A model generated the notes under the pieces. The model made no database searches, was not told where the DNA came from, and was given only the letters and a program-made list of their open reading frames with translations. Below, piece by piece: positions 1-11,433 of a DNA stretch of 64,000 nt. Every line of letters starts with the position of its first letter. The stretch's first letter is position 1. The translations under genes and the position numbers were made by a program. Origin of the DNA: Tetragonia tetragonoides (taxonomy: Eukaryota > Streptophyta > Magnoliopsida > Caryophyllales > Aizoaceae); NCBI GenBank assembly GCA_038025085.1, contig CM076139.1:24381807-24445806 (forward strand), read 5' to 3'.

Positions 1-1790
1 TTGTGTGTAGGATTCACTGAATCAGCTGCTTACACTTGCTTATGAACCGACTGACTAATCTGTAGCCAGCACGGCAGCACCATGGTAGGGATGAGATATT
101 ATTTGGTTGTGAGCTGCATCGTATATCATGTAAAGATAACTTTTTATGAATCTTGGCTGCCAGATAATGTACTTATGACATCCATGCTGAAAGGGAGTCA
201 TTGTGCTCTAAACTTTGGAGCTCTGGATAATGTTGTGCTCTGAGTTGGTCATGGCGCTCTGCCCTTCACAGCTCCCTGAAAAGGAGAGTATCTTGAGATA
301 AGATCATAAATTTGGGTATTAATCAAGCCATCTGTTTTTGGTGGATAAAGTCTTCAACTGGATCATCATACATTAAGGATTCACTGGAAGTATGCTTTCA
401 ATTTTAACTGTGTTTCCTGCATTATCGCAGGGCAAATACACATGCAAATTAGAAATTGAGTTCACAAGTTGGGGCAAACACACATGGAGTACGACTTTGC
501 TTCAGAGGTATTGTTGACAAGATTAGCAAATTACTAGTCCTTGGATGTCGGACAGAATTGTAAGAACTCAAGGCAAAGTGGGAGGATCCGGCATTCGACA
601 ACAAGAAAAATCTGGTTGGAAGGGCCCTTAATAATCTGGTTGCCCTAGCCGAGCGTTTAGTAAGTACTTACACATGTCTTGTTGCTTGCTTTTCTTCTGT
701 TCCAATGTGTGTAGTGGTTACTTAGGGGTAACTAACCTACATGGTTAACTAAGGCTGCTGTGGATAATGGTGAAATACCACAAGCTGTTGATCTTTACTT
801 GGAAGCCGGGCAATGATCTGGTTCTATCTTATGACGAGTCTAAGTAAACATGATCAGTGATCAGCATTCAATCATGGTTTAAAGATCATTCAGATTGTGA
901 GTACCGGAATTATAACTTATAAGCCTACCTGCTGCAATCAAAGTATTATGTGGGTTACTGAAGTAATTTGGATTATAGCTACTGGGTTTCTAACAGAGAC
1001 CTTGCATTAGGTGTATAGGTTTTGTATAAGAATTTGGCTATTTGAGGCCTTGATAACTTGATTTGATGTGAGCTCAAATTTGTCTTCTTATATTTCTTTT
1101 AGTTCATTATCCTTTCTGTTTGCTTTCTGTCTGTCTATTTACTTCATTATCGAGCTGTCAATTCTGTATGCATGATATCCTGTAGCTGAGTTTTGTTTCT
1201 GTTTCTGTTGAAGTACTGCTGGTCAATTCTTCTCTTAACTAGAAAAATGAAAATAACAGACAGGCACCCACACGAACCTAGTTAATCTTAGGATCTTTGC
1301 AAACCCCGGTTAAAGCTTTTCTTTTTTGCCCACACGAACAATGTCAGCTTTAAGCGACCCAGATACGTGGAGCCGGAGGCTTTCAGTTGGAAATCAGCAA
1401 CTGAAAAAACGATGACGGAATTCCAAGATTTACAAATTCAATTAGAAATCTGATTCGTTCTAAGTAGCACTAAATGATGGCAACAGGTATAGAACTCGAA
1501 AGACAGGAAACGGATTCTCTATGATTCACAAAGTCAGATATATCTGAATTCTGAAATAGGTATCACATAGGAGTTAGGACCAAAGGATAGGATGAGAAGA
1601 CAGGAAACTGTATCTTCCAGATATAGAAATTCAATTAGTATCAAAGACATATGGAGTCTCACCAAATTATTGTCAGAAACTACTGCAGAACTCCTGAAAA
1701 GACAGAACAAACTCTAGGTAATATCGATTTAGTTAGACATCAAATATTGAGTGTGGGCAGAGTAGAAGCTAGGGAAAACCACAGTTACGT
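1..1790. other. No gene assigned
   Basis: No reading frame here matches a family I recognise. One open patch at about 562-660 on the plus strand reads ELKAKWEDPAFDNKKNLVGR and onward to LAERL, followed by GTAAGT, so it could be a decayed exon with its donor. A second short patch near 779-812 reads QAVDLYLEAGQ before a stop. I cannot name the source gene. The rest is AT-rich intergenic sequence, or 3' flank of the minus-strand gene that follows. Confidence 0.4.
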
Positions 1791-3554
1791 TCAGATACGA
1801 GATCGAAAGATTCCATTGCGTTGAAGTCGATATTGGAGATCAGTTGGTCCAAACACTATTCCGGGTGTATAGACACCGCCCTTGGGCAGGTTTCCACGCT
1901 GGTTTAGTGTTACAAGAGCGCACTGAACTAAAATTATTGAAGTGGTTATATATTCCATCTCTGGCCCTGTTAGTCTTGTTATTATTTCAGTGTCAGGTAA
2001 TTTCCTGTCATCTGAAGACATATTGCTGTCATTACCATAACCATGACCAACAAACCACATTTTGAAGGATGCTCTCTTCACCTCGTCTTCAGTTGGCCCT
2101 TTCTTCCTGAACCACCCAAGACTGAAAACCGAGGGGAAGTTTAGCAGCAGCCACCTTCCGAAAGAACATTTACCCAAGACTCCAATAAACACACCCACAA
2201 GGATGAATCGCAAGGCGCCTAACAAAGATTTTGTGCCTATCTTCACCCTCAAATGCGCTGGCTTCACAGTGGACCAGAACTTTTTCTCTTTAGGTCCTGA
2301 TCAGGGCTTTCGTTTTGTCCCGGAACACCATGTGGATTTTCTGTTAGTGTTGTGAGTGTTCGTCGAATAACAGCATGATCTGCTGAAGGTAGCCTCACGG
2401 CCCAGAGACCGATTTCTTTTTGGTGTTCTATTGTTGGTCCTTTTGGGGGAGGAGGGCCTGGAATCTGCATAATACAAGTAAATAGCATTAGACATAGGTT
2501 CTTTTTGTTTTTTGATAATTAAGCATTAGACATAGGTTCGTGCAAAGGGGATTAACAATGCAACATAATATATCATGGAGTGGTAGTGCACTTTCAATTC
2601 CTTTAACGAGCTTAGTAGTTATTAACCAATTTACCACATGGTCCAGGAGTACCAGGACCTTGCAGCCCCACTCTCATAGAGATTTCTGGTCTCACTCTTA
2701 AACGAGTGGTTACTTCGTGTTGAATATAAATGGTTACTTTCAACCATCTTATAATGAAACAGTCTTTACATAAAACTAATTGTGTTGCATGAGACCCATG
2801 CACACATGTGAAGACACGTGAACTACGTGCATGTGTTATAAACATGCACCTAGTCTCACGCGAGGCCTTCATTCTCATGTTTTTGAAAGATCACAAGGAA
2901 CATATCCATTACCAGCGGTCGAGTTCTCTTTGGTCGAGAGTTCCTCAAATCTCTAAGAAACTCCGCATTCGCGACGCTAAGAATAATTGACTCATACGTG
3001 GTGAAGTTTGCCACAGTCCTCTCCAAGCTCAAGTAGGCCTCTACCTTATTCAACATAGTAGGCAACTTCCACTGTCGAGAATGAAACATCAAACCAAGCT
3101 CTGCAGGAACTGAATCAGATCCACATGCAGAAATGACCAAACTACCCTTCTCCTTTGCCATTTCATGGTACTTAACCTCCATCCTCTCCATAAACTCCGG
3201 TTCGCCACAAATCTCAAGGTAGTCACAACCCATCTCAACACAGGACCGAACCACTGATTCTCCATGCAACCTAAAGGGTCCGACGCAATTGAGTATGAGT
3301 CGGGTTTGGCGACCTAGGCGCGTAAGGGAGTCCGGGTTGGAGGTGTCAGCAGTGAGGATTGAGATTGGTGGTGGTGGGTTAGGGTGCGCGGCCCAGGAGA
3401 GAGATTGGGCTAGTTTTATAGGATCTCGGCCAGCAATGGCGAGGGTGTTGACATCGAAGAATTTGAGAGCTTCACGAAGAATGTATTTGCCAGTGAAGCC
3501 TGAAGCTCCAAGGATTACAACGTCAAAGGAGGGTGGTTGGGTCTCATTAGCCAT
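1791..3554 (-). pseudogene. Saccharopine-dehydrogenase-like oxidoreductase, frameshifted tandem copy
   Basis: This is a broken copy of the intact gene at 9893-6810. Exon 1 (3554-2913, 214 codons) is open. It starts with a nucleotide-binding Rossmann motif (VVILGASGFTGKY, residues about 12-24) and ends at a GTAATGG donor placed as in the intact copy. Exon 2 should start at 2464 after TGCAG with IPGPPPPKGP. Compared with the intact copy it lacks one base near 2275-2285, just before the FWSTVKPAH segment, so the frame stops early. The downstream frame (from about 2267) keeps the hydrophobic segment and the FRKKGPTE region. A 2-base deletion near 1805-1812 then changes the last 20 or so residues. 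The family (Arabidopsis At5g39410, human SCCPDH) has no firmly established reaction. A sequencing error at the first shift is possible, but two independent indels favour a pseudogene. Confidence 0.85.
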
Positions 3555-3601
3555 GGTTGGAGTTCTTGTGTATGTCTACTGGAGCAAGAAGAATCATACC
3601 C

Positions 3602-3612
3602 CATATATATAG
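3602..3612 (-). promoter_or_regulatory. Candidate TATA box of the minus-strand pseudogene
   Basis: The plus strand has catatatataga, which reads TCTATATATATG on the minus strand, about 50 bases upstream of the ATG at 3554. Position and composition fit a plant TATA element. That leaves room for only a short 5' UTR. Confidence 0.45.
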
Positions 3613-4465
3613 ACCAAGTTATTCATCAACTTATGTAACGATAGATAAATCACATCATTCATGACCGATCATAATGAAACCTCACCAAATTAAGTAATTA
3701 ACCCCACCATGTATAGTTATACATCACATAGCATGAACAATCATAACTAACAACGATCAACCTTCATCAAGTTTACAAGACGTGCCAATATTAAACTCGG
3801 CTTCAATTCATGTTACCACCAAAATAACATAACCAACTATTTATGCATACAGGTTAGGAGCAACCCTCGAGAGAGGAGCGCCTAACTTCATTATCTGCCT
3901 GAATTATTAGGAGGGGGGAAGGAACTGATCCTGCTTCACTTTGAAAATTATGTTTCATGACCTTTCCGGAGCACTATTATTGTAACCTCAAGATTTTATT
4001 TATAAATAAGACATCCTGCTTGAGCCCTTGATTGCATCCTCCTATATGTACAAGGAAAAGGAAGTTTAATTGCATTCTATGAAATCAAAATTCATGCGTC
4101 TGAGGATGTTGCATCGATCTAAGAGTATCTTTAGTGCAAGGTTTATATAAGAGATTTGTGGGGAAAAATACTTCTACAAAAATCTTATTCTCATTGTGAA
4201 AAAGCGAAAAACCTAAGATTTGTACAAATCGATTTGGGTTCATGGAGGGAAGAGGGAGAGAGAGTGTGATAAACCAAATGGGTTCACCTATATTTATGCT
4301 CTAATTTCCAAGCCACATTCTTGGAGTGTGGAAATCTTTTTCACTGGACTGAATTGAACTGAATAGTAATATATGAGAACAAAAGTAGATCACTAAACTA
4401 AAGTGAATTCCAGTGAGTTGTAATGGTTCACAGTTTAGTAGATTCTTTTTATTTATTTATTTATT

Positions 4466-4505
4466 AATTCAAGGTCATTTCATTTGAATGAAATGAGCTT
4501 GAATT
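4466..4505. repeat. 40-bp near-perfect inverted repeat (hairpin)
   Basis: The 19-base arms 4466-4484 and 4487-4505 pair with a single mismatch and only two loop bases. A run of A residues follows at 4510-4519. It may be a MITE or retroposon remnant. Confidence 0.7.
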
Positions 4506-4862
4506 ATCAAAAAAAAAAACATAAAAAAAAAATCCCACTAAAGTATGAACTAATTATTGAGTAAGTGTAAAAGAACACACCCTCGATATGTATGTGAAAC
4601 GTTTTACTACCGATAATTGCATTGAAATAAAAAACAAGTAATAGCACTTTCAGTTCTATAGATGATATCATTTACTTGTCTCTTTCGATAAGCCACCTAA
4701 CTTAAACATGTGGTCTTGCATTACGCCCCGATACATTGTTCCAACTCCAAGCAATCGACTCAAAGGTGTGTTTCGGGGAAGCTCTCTTTAGTAAAGATGC
4801 TTGGCGTGCAAGCACGTCACTTGAGCAAAATAGTCAAGACTGGCATATCTTTAAACAATCTG

Positions 4863-4873
4863 CATATATTTAA
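4863..4873 (+). promoter_or_regulatory. Candidate TATA box of the UGT pseudogene
   Basis: ATATATTTAAG lies about 80 bases upstream of the ATG at 4951, a normal spacing for a plant core promoter. Support is composition and position only. Confidence 0.4.
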
Positions 4874-4950
4874 GCACACATGACACTGCCTCATTTAAGT
4901 GCAGCCAAATACTGAACAAAGATCAGCAAAGTATCTCACTTCTGCCCAGC

Positions 4951-6322
4951 ATGTCATCTTCAAGCAACCCAGATGTCTGTCCTCACATTGTCCTTCTTCC
5001 TAGCTCAGGTATGGGTCACCTAACGCCCTTCCTTCGATTAGCAGCTTCATTCACAGCCCACAACGTTCAGCTCACCTTGATTACAGCACACCCAACTGTC
5101 TCCCTCGCTGAATCCGAAGCGTTCGCAAACTTTAACCATTCCTTCCCTCAAGTTACTCAACAGAAGATGCAGGTTCTGCCCATGAACGAAACCCCTTCTG
5201 TTTCCTCTGATGACCCCTTCACTGTTCATTATGAAGCCATACGTTGCTCATGCCAGTTACTCTCTCCTCTACTGTCTTCACTGTCTCTGCCTGTCTCTGC
5301 TGTCATTACAGACATGAGCTTGACCTCGGTCGTAGTTCCCATTACCAAAGAACTGAACCTTCCCAACTATGTATTCTTCACATAATCCGCCAAAATGCTC
5401 GCACTTTATGCATCCTTTCATAAAATAGTAGCACAAATACAAGGCAAGGAAGATTATTTTACTATTCCAGGTTTGAAGGTAATCCCTAAGTCATGGCTAC
5501 CCCCACCATTGTTCGCTCAAAGCCACAATCTCCTTATAAGTCATTTCATAGAGAACGGGAAGAAATTTCTGGAAACAAATGGAATTCTTACCAACACGTT
5601 TGAGGACTTTTGAGAGAGAATCGCTCAAAGCACTTAACAATGGCATTGTGGTGGACCAATTGCCACCAGTGATTCCAATAGGGCCACTATCACCCTGTAT
5701 TTATGAGACGGGAAGTACTATCTTGGCTCGACGATCAACCTGCTGGCTCTATACTGTAAGTTTCGGGAGTAGGGCTGTTATCTCTAGAGAGCAATTGCAA
5801 GAGCTGGGAAACGGCTTGGTAAGTAGTGGGTACAAGTTTTTGTGGATGGTAAAGGGCACAAAGGTCGACCGAGAAGATCAAGAGGATTTGGAAGAATTGG
5901 TGGGGCACGATGTTATAGACATGGTAAAACAAAGAGGTCTCATGGTTAAGACATGGATGAAACAAGAGCAGATACTGAGTCATACGGCGATCAGAGGGTT
6001 TCTTAGTCACTGTGGTTGGAACTCAGTAACAGAGGCCATATGGCACGGCATTCCAATCTTAGCATGGCCACAGAATGCGGACCGAAAAATAAACGCAGAT
6101 TTAGTGGAGACAAACATGGTTGGTATATGGGAGAAGAGCTGGGGTTGGGGAGGAAAGAAATTAGTTGAAGGGGAGGAGATTGCACAGAAGATCAGAGAGT
6201 TGATGGTGAATAAAATACTGAGAAAGCAAGCTGGGGTGATCAGAAGCCAAGCCAGAACAGCCGTAGAGCCGGAAGGGAGTTCAAACAACCAATTAGCTGC
6301 ACTCATTGAGTCACTCTGTTAG
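4951..6322 (+). pseudogene. UDP-glycosyltransferase pseudogene, UGT708-like (flavonoid C-glycosyltransferase family)
   Basis: Family 1 UGTs move a sugar from a UDP-sugar to small molecules in the cytosol; UGT708 members include 2-hydroxyflavanone C-glucosyltransferases. The N-terminus (PHIVLLPSSGMGHLTPFLRL) holds the expected catalytic His about residue 23. The C-terminal PSPG box begins at WMKQEQILSH (about 5953) and keeps FLSHCGWNSVTEA and AWPQ. Its last Gln is replaced by Arg in the NADRK stretch. The intronless frame is broken three times: an in-frame TAA at 5383-5385 after NYVFFT; an extra T near 5609-5613 inside the EDFERES region; and paired shifts around 5722-5757, where WLDDQPAGSIL is read out of frame before VSFG resumes. 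The product ends normally at 6322 with IESLC. The subfamily call rests on remembered similarity, so UGT708 is likely but not certain. Confidence 0.85.
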
Positions 6323-6707
6323 GAGCAGTGTCTGAATGTCATCTGATATTACCATTTCCCTTCTTAGCATTACAAATAAAAAAAAGAGGCTGCATCCACA
6401 AGAGGCCACAACAAATATCCACGTCAAATCACACAAGGTCTACTACGGCATGCCGAAGTATGCATTTTAACAAGACAGATGTGATCTCAAGTAATGAACC
6501 AAAAAGATTGACATTTGACAACATACTCAACGATTTGTAACTATAAATGAGTTAACTCCTGCTTTCCACAGAAAGAACATGTTCCTCAGTAAAAACTTAG
6601 GGTCTCAATCGTTCTCACAGCATAATTCTACAAATTCTATAGCGAATTCAGGGGGATGAACTATCAAGGAAAGGACAATAACATGTATGAACTATCAAGG
6701 AAAGGAT

Positions 6708-6736
6708 ACAACAACAACAACAACAACAACAACAAC
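6708..6736 (+). repeat. (CAA)n microsatellite
   Basis: About nine to ten CAA/AAC units between the UGT pseudogene and the 3' end of the next minus-strand gene, in A-rich sequence. Confidence 0.9.
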
Positions 6737-6809
6737 AGAAACGAGAAAGGAAGTACAAGAAACGACAACAAAAACAAAGTACAAGAAAAGAGAAAGGAAG
6801 GCGAGAAGC

Positions 6810-9800
6810 TCAAGCAGTACCATTTAATAAAATTAAACCACGTTCAGAAACGAGATCGAATGATATTCCATTCTGCTGAAGTCTAGCTTGGAGATCTGTA
6901 GGTCCAAACACTATTCCAGGTGTTAAAACACCTCCCTTTGGCAGATTTTCCCGCTGGTTTAGTATAACAAGAGCACACTGAATTAAAATAATAGGGGTGG
7001 TGACATATCCAATCTCTGGTCCCATTACTCTTGTTATTATTTCAGTGTCAGGTTTCACATTTCCTGAAGACAGCTCGCTGCCGATAAAACCATGACCAAC
7101 AAACCACATTTTGAAGGTTGCACTATTCACCTCTTCTTCAGTTGGGCCCTTCTTCCTGAACCATCCAAGACTGAAAACTGATGGAAAATTTAGAAGCAGC
7201 GACCTTCCGAAAGAAAATTTACCCAAGAGTCCAATAAACAAACCGACAGTGATGATTCTCAAGATGCCTAACAAAGATTTGGTGCCTATCTTCACCCCAA
7301 AATGTGCTGGTTTCACAGTGGACCAAAATGCCTCCCTCTTAACAACCTGATCATGGCTTTCATTCACTCCTGGAAGACCACGTGGATTTTCTGTAAGCGT
7401 TGCAAGTGTTCTTCGGACAACAGCAGAATCTGCTGATGGTAACCTCACAGCCCAGAGACCAAGCTCTTTTTGCTGCTCTATTGTTGGTCCTTTTGGAGGA
7501 GGAGGGCCTGGAATCTGCACATTACCAGTAAATTGCATGAGCATTCAGTATCCAAAACAAGAAAATAGCATGAGCATTCTGTGAGCAGAATCAACTCATT
7601 GACTAGAAGAGCACACTCTGGTACGCATTGACCCCACCCCAAAGAACAAAAGGAAAAAAAAGGTAAATCCAAGCTTTCCGCTTAGTATTGTCCCTCGGAT
7701 AATGGCACATAAATCTGAGAGGTGAGAACAAAAGCAACATCTATCACCCGTGACCTGAAGAAGAAATTTGAATTTCTTACACCACCAGGTTCACCGGAAG
7801 AGGATTAACAACGCAACGCAAACCATTTATGACATGAATACTGATTCACCGCCATAAAAACACATTTCAGCAAGTCAAAAAGAAACATTTCTCAATCACT
7901 TACTTAAACAGTGGAAAACGCTTCAGGGATTACATACAATTCATTTAAATTGCCAAAGAAAAAGATCGACCATCATTGAGAGGTCACACATGTCGCTGAC
8001 TCGCTTCAAAGCACATAGCAAAAGATATCACCTAATGTTCAAGATGTAGCTCGTAGTCTCTCAAAGACAATTGAAGAGCTATTTCTTGTTCTTTCAAACA
8101 AAATGGACAATAATGAAGTGTTACTAGACAGAGGAAAAACCATATGATTTCCCAAAGCAACGTAAAATTATAACTCACCCTATTAGGGAGACTAAAGGTA
8201 GTATCATTATTTCTAAGAAGATATAGCTCTATTTCCCATCTCCAATCGCTCTTCATTGCAGAAAATCCACAGCTTATGTTTCCATTTCTACAATGTGCTT
8301 TTGAATTTTTGATTAAAATCTTCAGTCCTTTTGCTGGAGAGGTCGGAGTTAACTAAACAATCTCTTCGCAATGTACAAATAAGGTTGTTTAAAGTTGATC
8401 CCGCCCAAACCACCTATGCTGCAGCCTAATGAGAGGCGCTTGCATAACAGTAATGGTCTTTTGATGAAGGCTATGGCTCATGAGTCATGTCTTTTTGCTG
8501 GACTCTAGACTCTAGTTCCAAAAATGAATAGAGAAACAAGAGGTTGGGGTTAGCAGAACCAACTTATTCGAAATGCATGAATAAGTTTGTCCATTACCAA
8601 CTTCTTCGAAATGCATGAATAAGTTTGTCCATAGTTGACCCCCCCCCCCCCAATGCCATAATTGGAGACTACTAGAAGGCACTACAATAGCAGCAATGAT
8701 CTTCCAACCAAACAAAAAGATAATGCTATAACTTCCCTCTATTTTCTCCTCTTTTAGTTTGAGAAGGAGATGTTATTAGCATTCCGAACACGGCCTGTAC
8801 CAATAACATTTCCCCGTTTACTTACAAAGCTCACAATACAAAAGGGCTTAAGTTCAGTGCATATCCAAACATCCTAACATCAATTCAGAATTTAAATTCA
8901 GTGCATATCCTCTAAACATTCCAGTATCAGATTTGACAGTGGCAAACATTTACATTGCCACTCAAAACCATTTAAATGATCTAAAACAGGTCTTACAGAG
9001 CCTTACTCCAACAATAACCAAAAAATGCCATTCATTTTCAACATCTAACCAGATCATACACAATAAACAATGCCATCATAAAATCATAAATTCAACCACA
9101 TTTTTTTTCTCTTGACTAAAACAAAGTTTTTTTTTTTTTTTTGATAAGTTCTTGACTAAAACAATGTTTAATTGACAACAAATAACAACCAAAAACAAAA
9201 ACAACAATAAAACCAATATAAATCCATTACCTGTGGCCTGACTCTCTTAGGCCTAGATTTCCTCAACTTTCTTAATTCATCCGAATTTGCCACCCCAAGA
9301 ACAGCACTTTCATAGGTAGCAAAATTCCCCACAATCCTTCTATCACTTTCCAAGCTCAAATAAGCTTCAACTCTATTTAAAACTGCCTGATCATCCCATT
9401 GTCTACCATGAAACAAAAACCCGAGCTCGGCCGGAACCGAATCAAACCCACATCCAGAAACAACCAAACTCCCTTTCTCCATACCCATTTCATTATACTC
9501 AATCTCCATTCTTTCCATAAACTCAGGTTCCCCACAAATGTCAAGATAATCACACCCCATTTCAACACAGGCCTTAACCACGGCTTGCCCGTGTATACGA
9601 AAGGGGCCAACACAGTTAAGGATTAGGCGTGTTTGTGAGCAGAGATTGATAAGGGAGTTGTAATCTGAGGTGTTGGTTGTTAAAATTGGGATTTTGGGAG
9701 GTGGGTTTTGTGGGTGAGATTGAGTTGCCCATGTAAGAGTTTGGGAGAGTTTTGTTGGGTTTCTGCCTGCTATTGCAAGGGTTTTGATGTTGGTGTTGTT

Positions 9801-9893
9801 GAGGAATTTGAGAGCTTCTTTTAGGACATATTTGCCTGTGAAACCTGAAGCACCTAGGATTATGATATCAAATGGTGGTTGAGAGGTGGCCAT
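6810..9893 (-). CDS. Saccharopine-dehydrogenase-like oxidoreductase (At5g39410-like), intact two-exon gene
   Basis: Exon 1 is 9893-9231 (221 codons) and exon 2 is 7514-6810 (234 codons plus stop). The intron is CAG|GTAATGG ... TGCAG|ATTCC, 1716 bases, phase 0. The 455-residue product matches the length I recall for the Arabidopsis homologue. The N-terminus carries a Rossmann dinucleotide-binding motif (IIILGASGFTGKY, about residues 9-21), followed by LAIAGRNPTKL and the conserved GCDYLDICGEPEFMERME and SGCGFDSVPAE stretches. Exon 2 holds a hydrophobic segment at about residues 301-319 (LLGILRIITVGLFIGLLG), which may be membrane-embedded or buried, and a conserved FKMWFVGHG and ITRVMGPE region. 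Animal SCCPDH is linked to lipid droplets; the plant enzyme's substrate is not established. The ATG is preceded by a CT-repeat leader. Downstream on the same strand is a frameshifted duplicate. Confidence 0.92.
7515..9230 (-). other. Intron of the intact saccharopine-dehydrogenase-like gene
   Basis: A 1716-base AT-rich intron with GT-AG ends. It contains a C run at 8640-8651 and a short duplicated segment around 8556-8631, in which the sequence near 8565-8592 recurs at 8601-8631. I see no coding remnant or recognisable transposon. The paralogous intron in the broken copy (2912-2465) is only 448 bases. Confidence 0.8.
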
Positions 9894-9957
9894 GAGAGAG
9901 AGAGAGAGAGAGAGGGGGTGGTGGGTGGTGGGTGGTGGGTGGTGGGTGGTGAGTGGT
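9894..9957. repeat. GA microsatellite plus G-rich GGTG tandem array at the start codon
   Basis: Directly upstream of the ATG at 9893 the plus strand reads (GA)n, then GGGGGTGGTGGGTGGTGGGTGG and further units. The minus-strand mRNA leader is therefore CCACC repeats followed by (CT)n. CT-rich leaders are common in plant 5' UTRs. The plus strand has regularly spaced runs of three or more G, so it could form a quadruplex. Confidence 0.85.
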
Positions 9958-10136
9958 TTATGCAGGTGAGAGAGACATTTTCGGTGGTGGTGTTGTTGGG
10001 TACAAGTTTTGAGATCTGTTGTTTTGTCGTTTGTGTGATGCTGTGAGAGTGATTTTAGGTTGTGAGAGTAATTTGTTTTTTTTTTTGGGACAGCCGTGAA
10101 CAAAAGTTTGATACACATCTAGACATCCTCCCTGCT

Positions 10137-10825
10137 TTCTTTTTCACTTATTTTCACGGATCTTTACTGATTGGGTAAGATATTGTCACTGATTTTTACT
10201 GATTGGGTAAGTTCTGCCACTGATTTTCACTGATTTAATAAGAGTCTGTTTGGGAGTTTTGGGTGGGAAGGGAAGGGAATGAGGGGGAAGGGAAGGGAAG
10301 GGAAGGGAGGAGAATGAAGGTGAAATAATTCACCTTGTTTGGGAGTTTAAGTAAGGAGAAGGGAGGGGAAATGGAGGGAAACCGACTACTGTCACTTAAA
10401 AATTCCCCTAGTTAATGGAAGGGAATGGAGGGGAACCGACTACTGTCACTTAAAAATTCCCCTAGTTAATGGAGGGGAATGGAGGGGAACTGTTCCACTT
10501 TATTCCCCTCCCTTCCCCTCTTTAAAAAATGTAACAAACAAGGAAAACTTTTTATTTCTCTCTCATTCCCCTCCCTTCCCCTCCATTCTCCAACTCCCAA
10601 ACAGGCTCCAAGGCATTTCCACTGATTCTTACTGATTCAATAAGGTCCTGCCACTGATTCTGTGAGTAGGAATGTGGGTCCTGCCACTGATTCTCACTGA
10701 TTCAATAAGGTCTAGTCACTGATTCGCACTGATTCAATAAGGTCTAGCCACTGATTTCCACTAATTGAATAAGGTCTTGCCACTTATTTCCACTGATTAA
10801 GTAAGGTTCAATAAGTGAAAAAGAA
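10137..10825. mobile_element. TIR-bounded minisatellite, non-autonomous element
   Basis: A perfect 16-base inverted repeat, TTCTTTTTCACTTATT at 10137-10152 and its complement at 10810-10825, encloses degenerate direct repeats of about 35 bases. Each unit holds two CACTGATT motifs and AATAAGGTCT. A second transposon (10242-10608) interrupts the array. No coding capacity. The outer sequence GGGTGTGTTCTTTTTCACTTA resembles a fragment near 4565-4590, so this may be a repeated family. I could not find a convincing target-site duplication. Confidence 0.6.
10242..10608. mobile_element. Tourist-like MITE nested in the minisatellite
   Basis: The ends GAGTCTGTTTGGGAGTT and the complement of GAGCCTGTTTGGGAGTT form a 17-base TIR with one mismatch. 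The flanking trinucleotides are TAA and CAA, close to the TAA/TTA target of PIF/Harbinger MITEs. The inside is rich in GGGAAGGG on one side and its complement on the other. It also holds a roughly 60-base direct duplication (about 10378-10498) containing ACCGACTACTGTCACTTAAA. Confidence 0.6.
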
Positions 10826-11094
10826 CACACCCTAAAAAATCCTAACTCCGTGTTATTCAGCATAGTAGCTGTACAAAAAAAATATATGGACTACACGAGC
10901 AAAAAAGGAGACATAGCAATGGTAGTAGTCTTTGATCCACCTCTGATGAGCAATAGGAGTTGAGGTCAAATGTATTGCTACTATAACATTTTACATTTGT
11001 ACTTGTTACTAATACCTTTTTTAAAGGGATAAATAACAGTTACAAATGATGCATAGTTTGTGTATATGGATCTCTGTATTTCATAGGAGTACTT

Positions 11095-11433
11095 TTGTTC
11101 AATTGGTATGCTTTAATTTGCAGCTGTGTTTGGTGGAAATTTTCTATTTTTCAGTGTCAGATGGTGTGCTTTCAAGCATTTTCGGTTAAAGACCTGGAAG
11201 TTTTACTGTCATTTATCGTGTTAATGTGCGGATTCATTAAGTTGATTGTGATAAGTTCTACTTATGCAATTAAACTGTGGCAGTGTTTACCAAATACCAA
11301 GGACCAGGAGACTCTTATGGTCATGGAAAGCTATGAAAATAACTATGTCAGAATTGGCTATCAAGTTCTTCAGACTACCTCTTCAACTGATAAGGCTTCT
11401 ATATTAATCAGAGCATTATGCATTTTCTTTTGA
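11095..11433 (+). other. Unassigned open reading frame, probably a remnant
   Basis: A 112-codon frame that opens with TTG, not ATG. The C-terminal part reads KLWQCLPNTKDQETLMVMES and continues to GYQVLQTTSSTDKASILI. I do not recognise it. It lies just upstream of a LINE scrap in the same orientation and could be part of older retroelement debris. Confidence 0.2.

Larger units (their letters stand above)
3615..4940. other. Intergenic, AT-rich, with one strong hairpin
   Basis: No coding frame. It holds a near-perfect hairpin at 4466-4505 next to an A-rich run, and at about 4560-4590 a TAAGTGTAAAAGAACACACCC motif. That motif resembles the terminal inverted repeat of the element at 10137-10825. 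Otherwise I see nothing. Confidence 0.5.

Noticed and set aside
6656..6886. Asn/Lys-rich open frame
   Set aside because: It is the translation of the CAA microsatellite and of the 3' end of the minus-strand gene; no independent coding signal.
9399..9626. Plus-strand frame opposite exon 1 of the saccharopine-dehydrogenase-like gene
   Set aside because: Shadow of a well-supported exon on the other strand.
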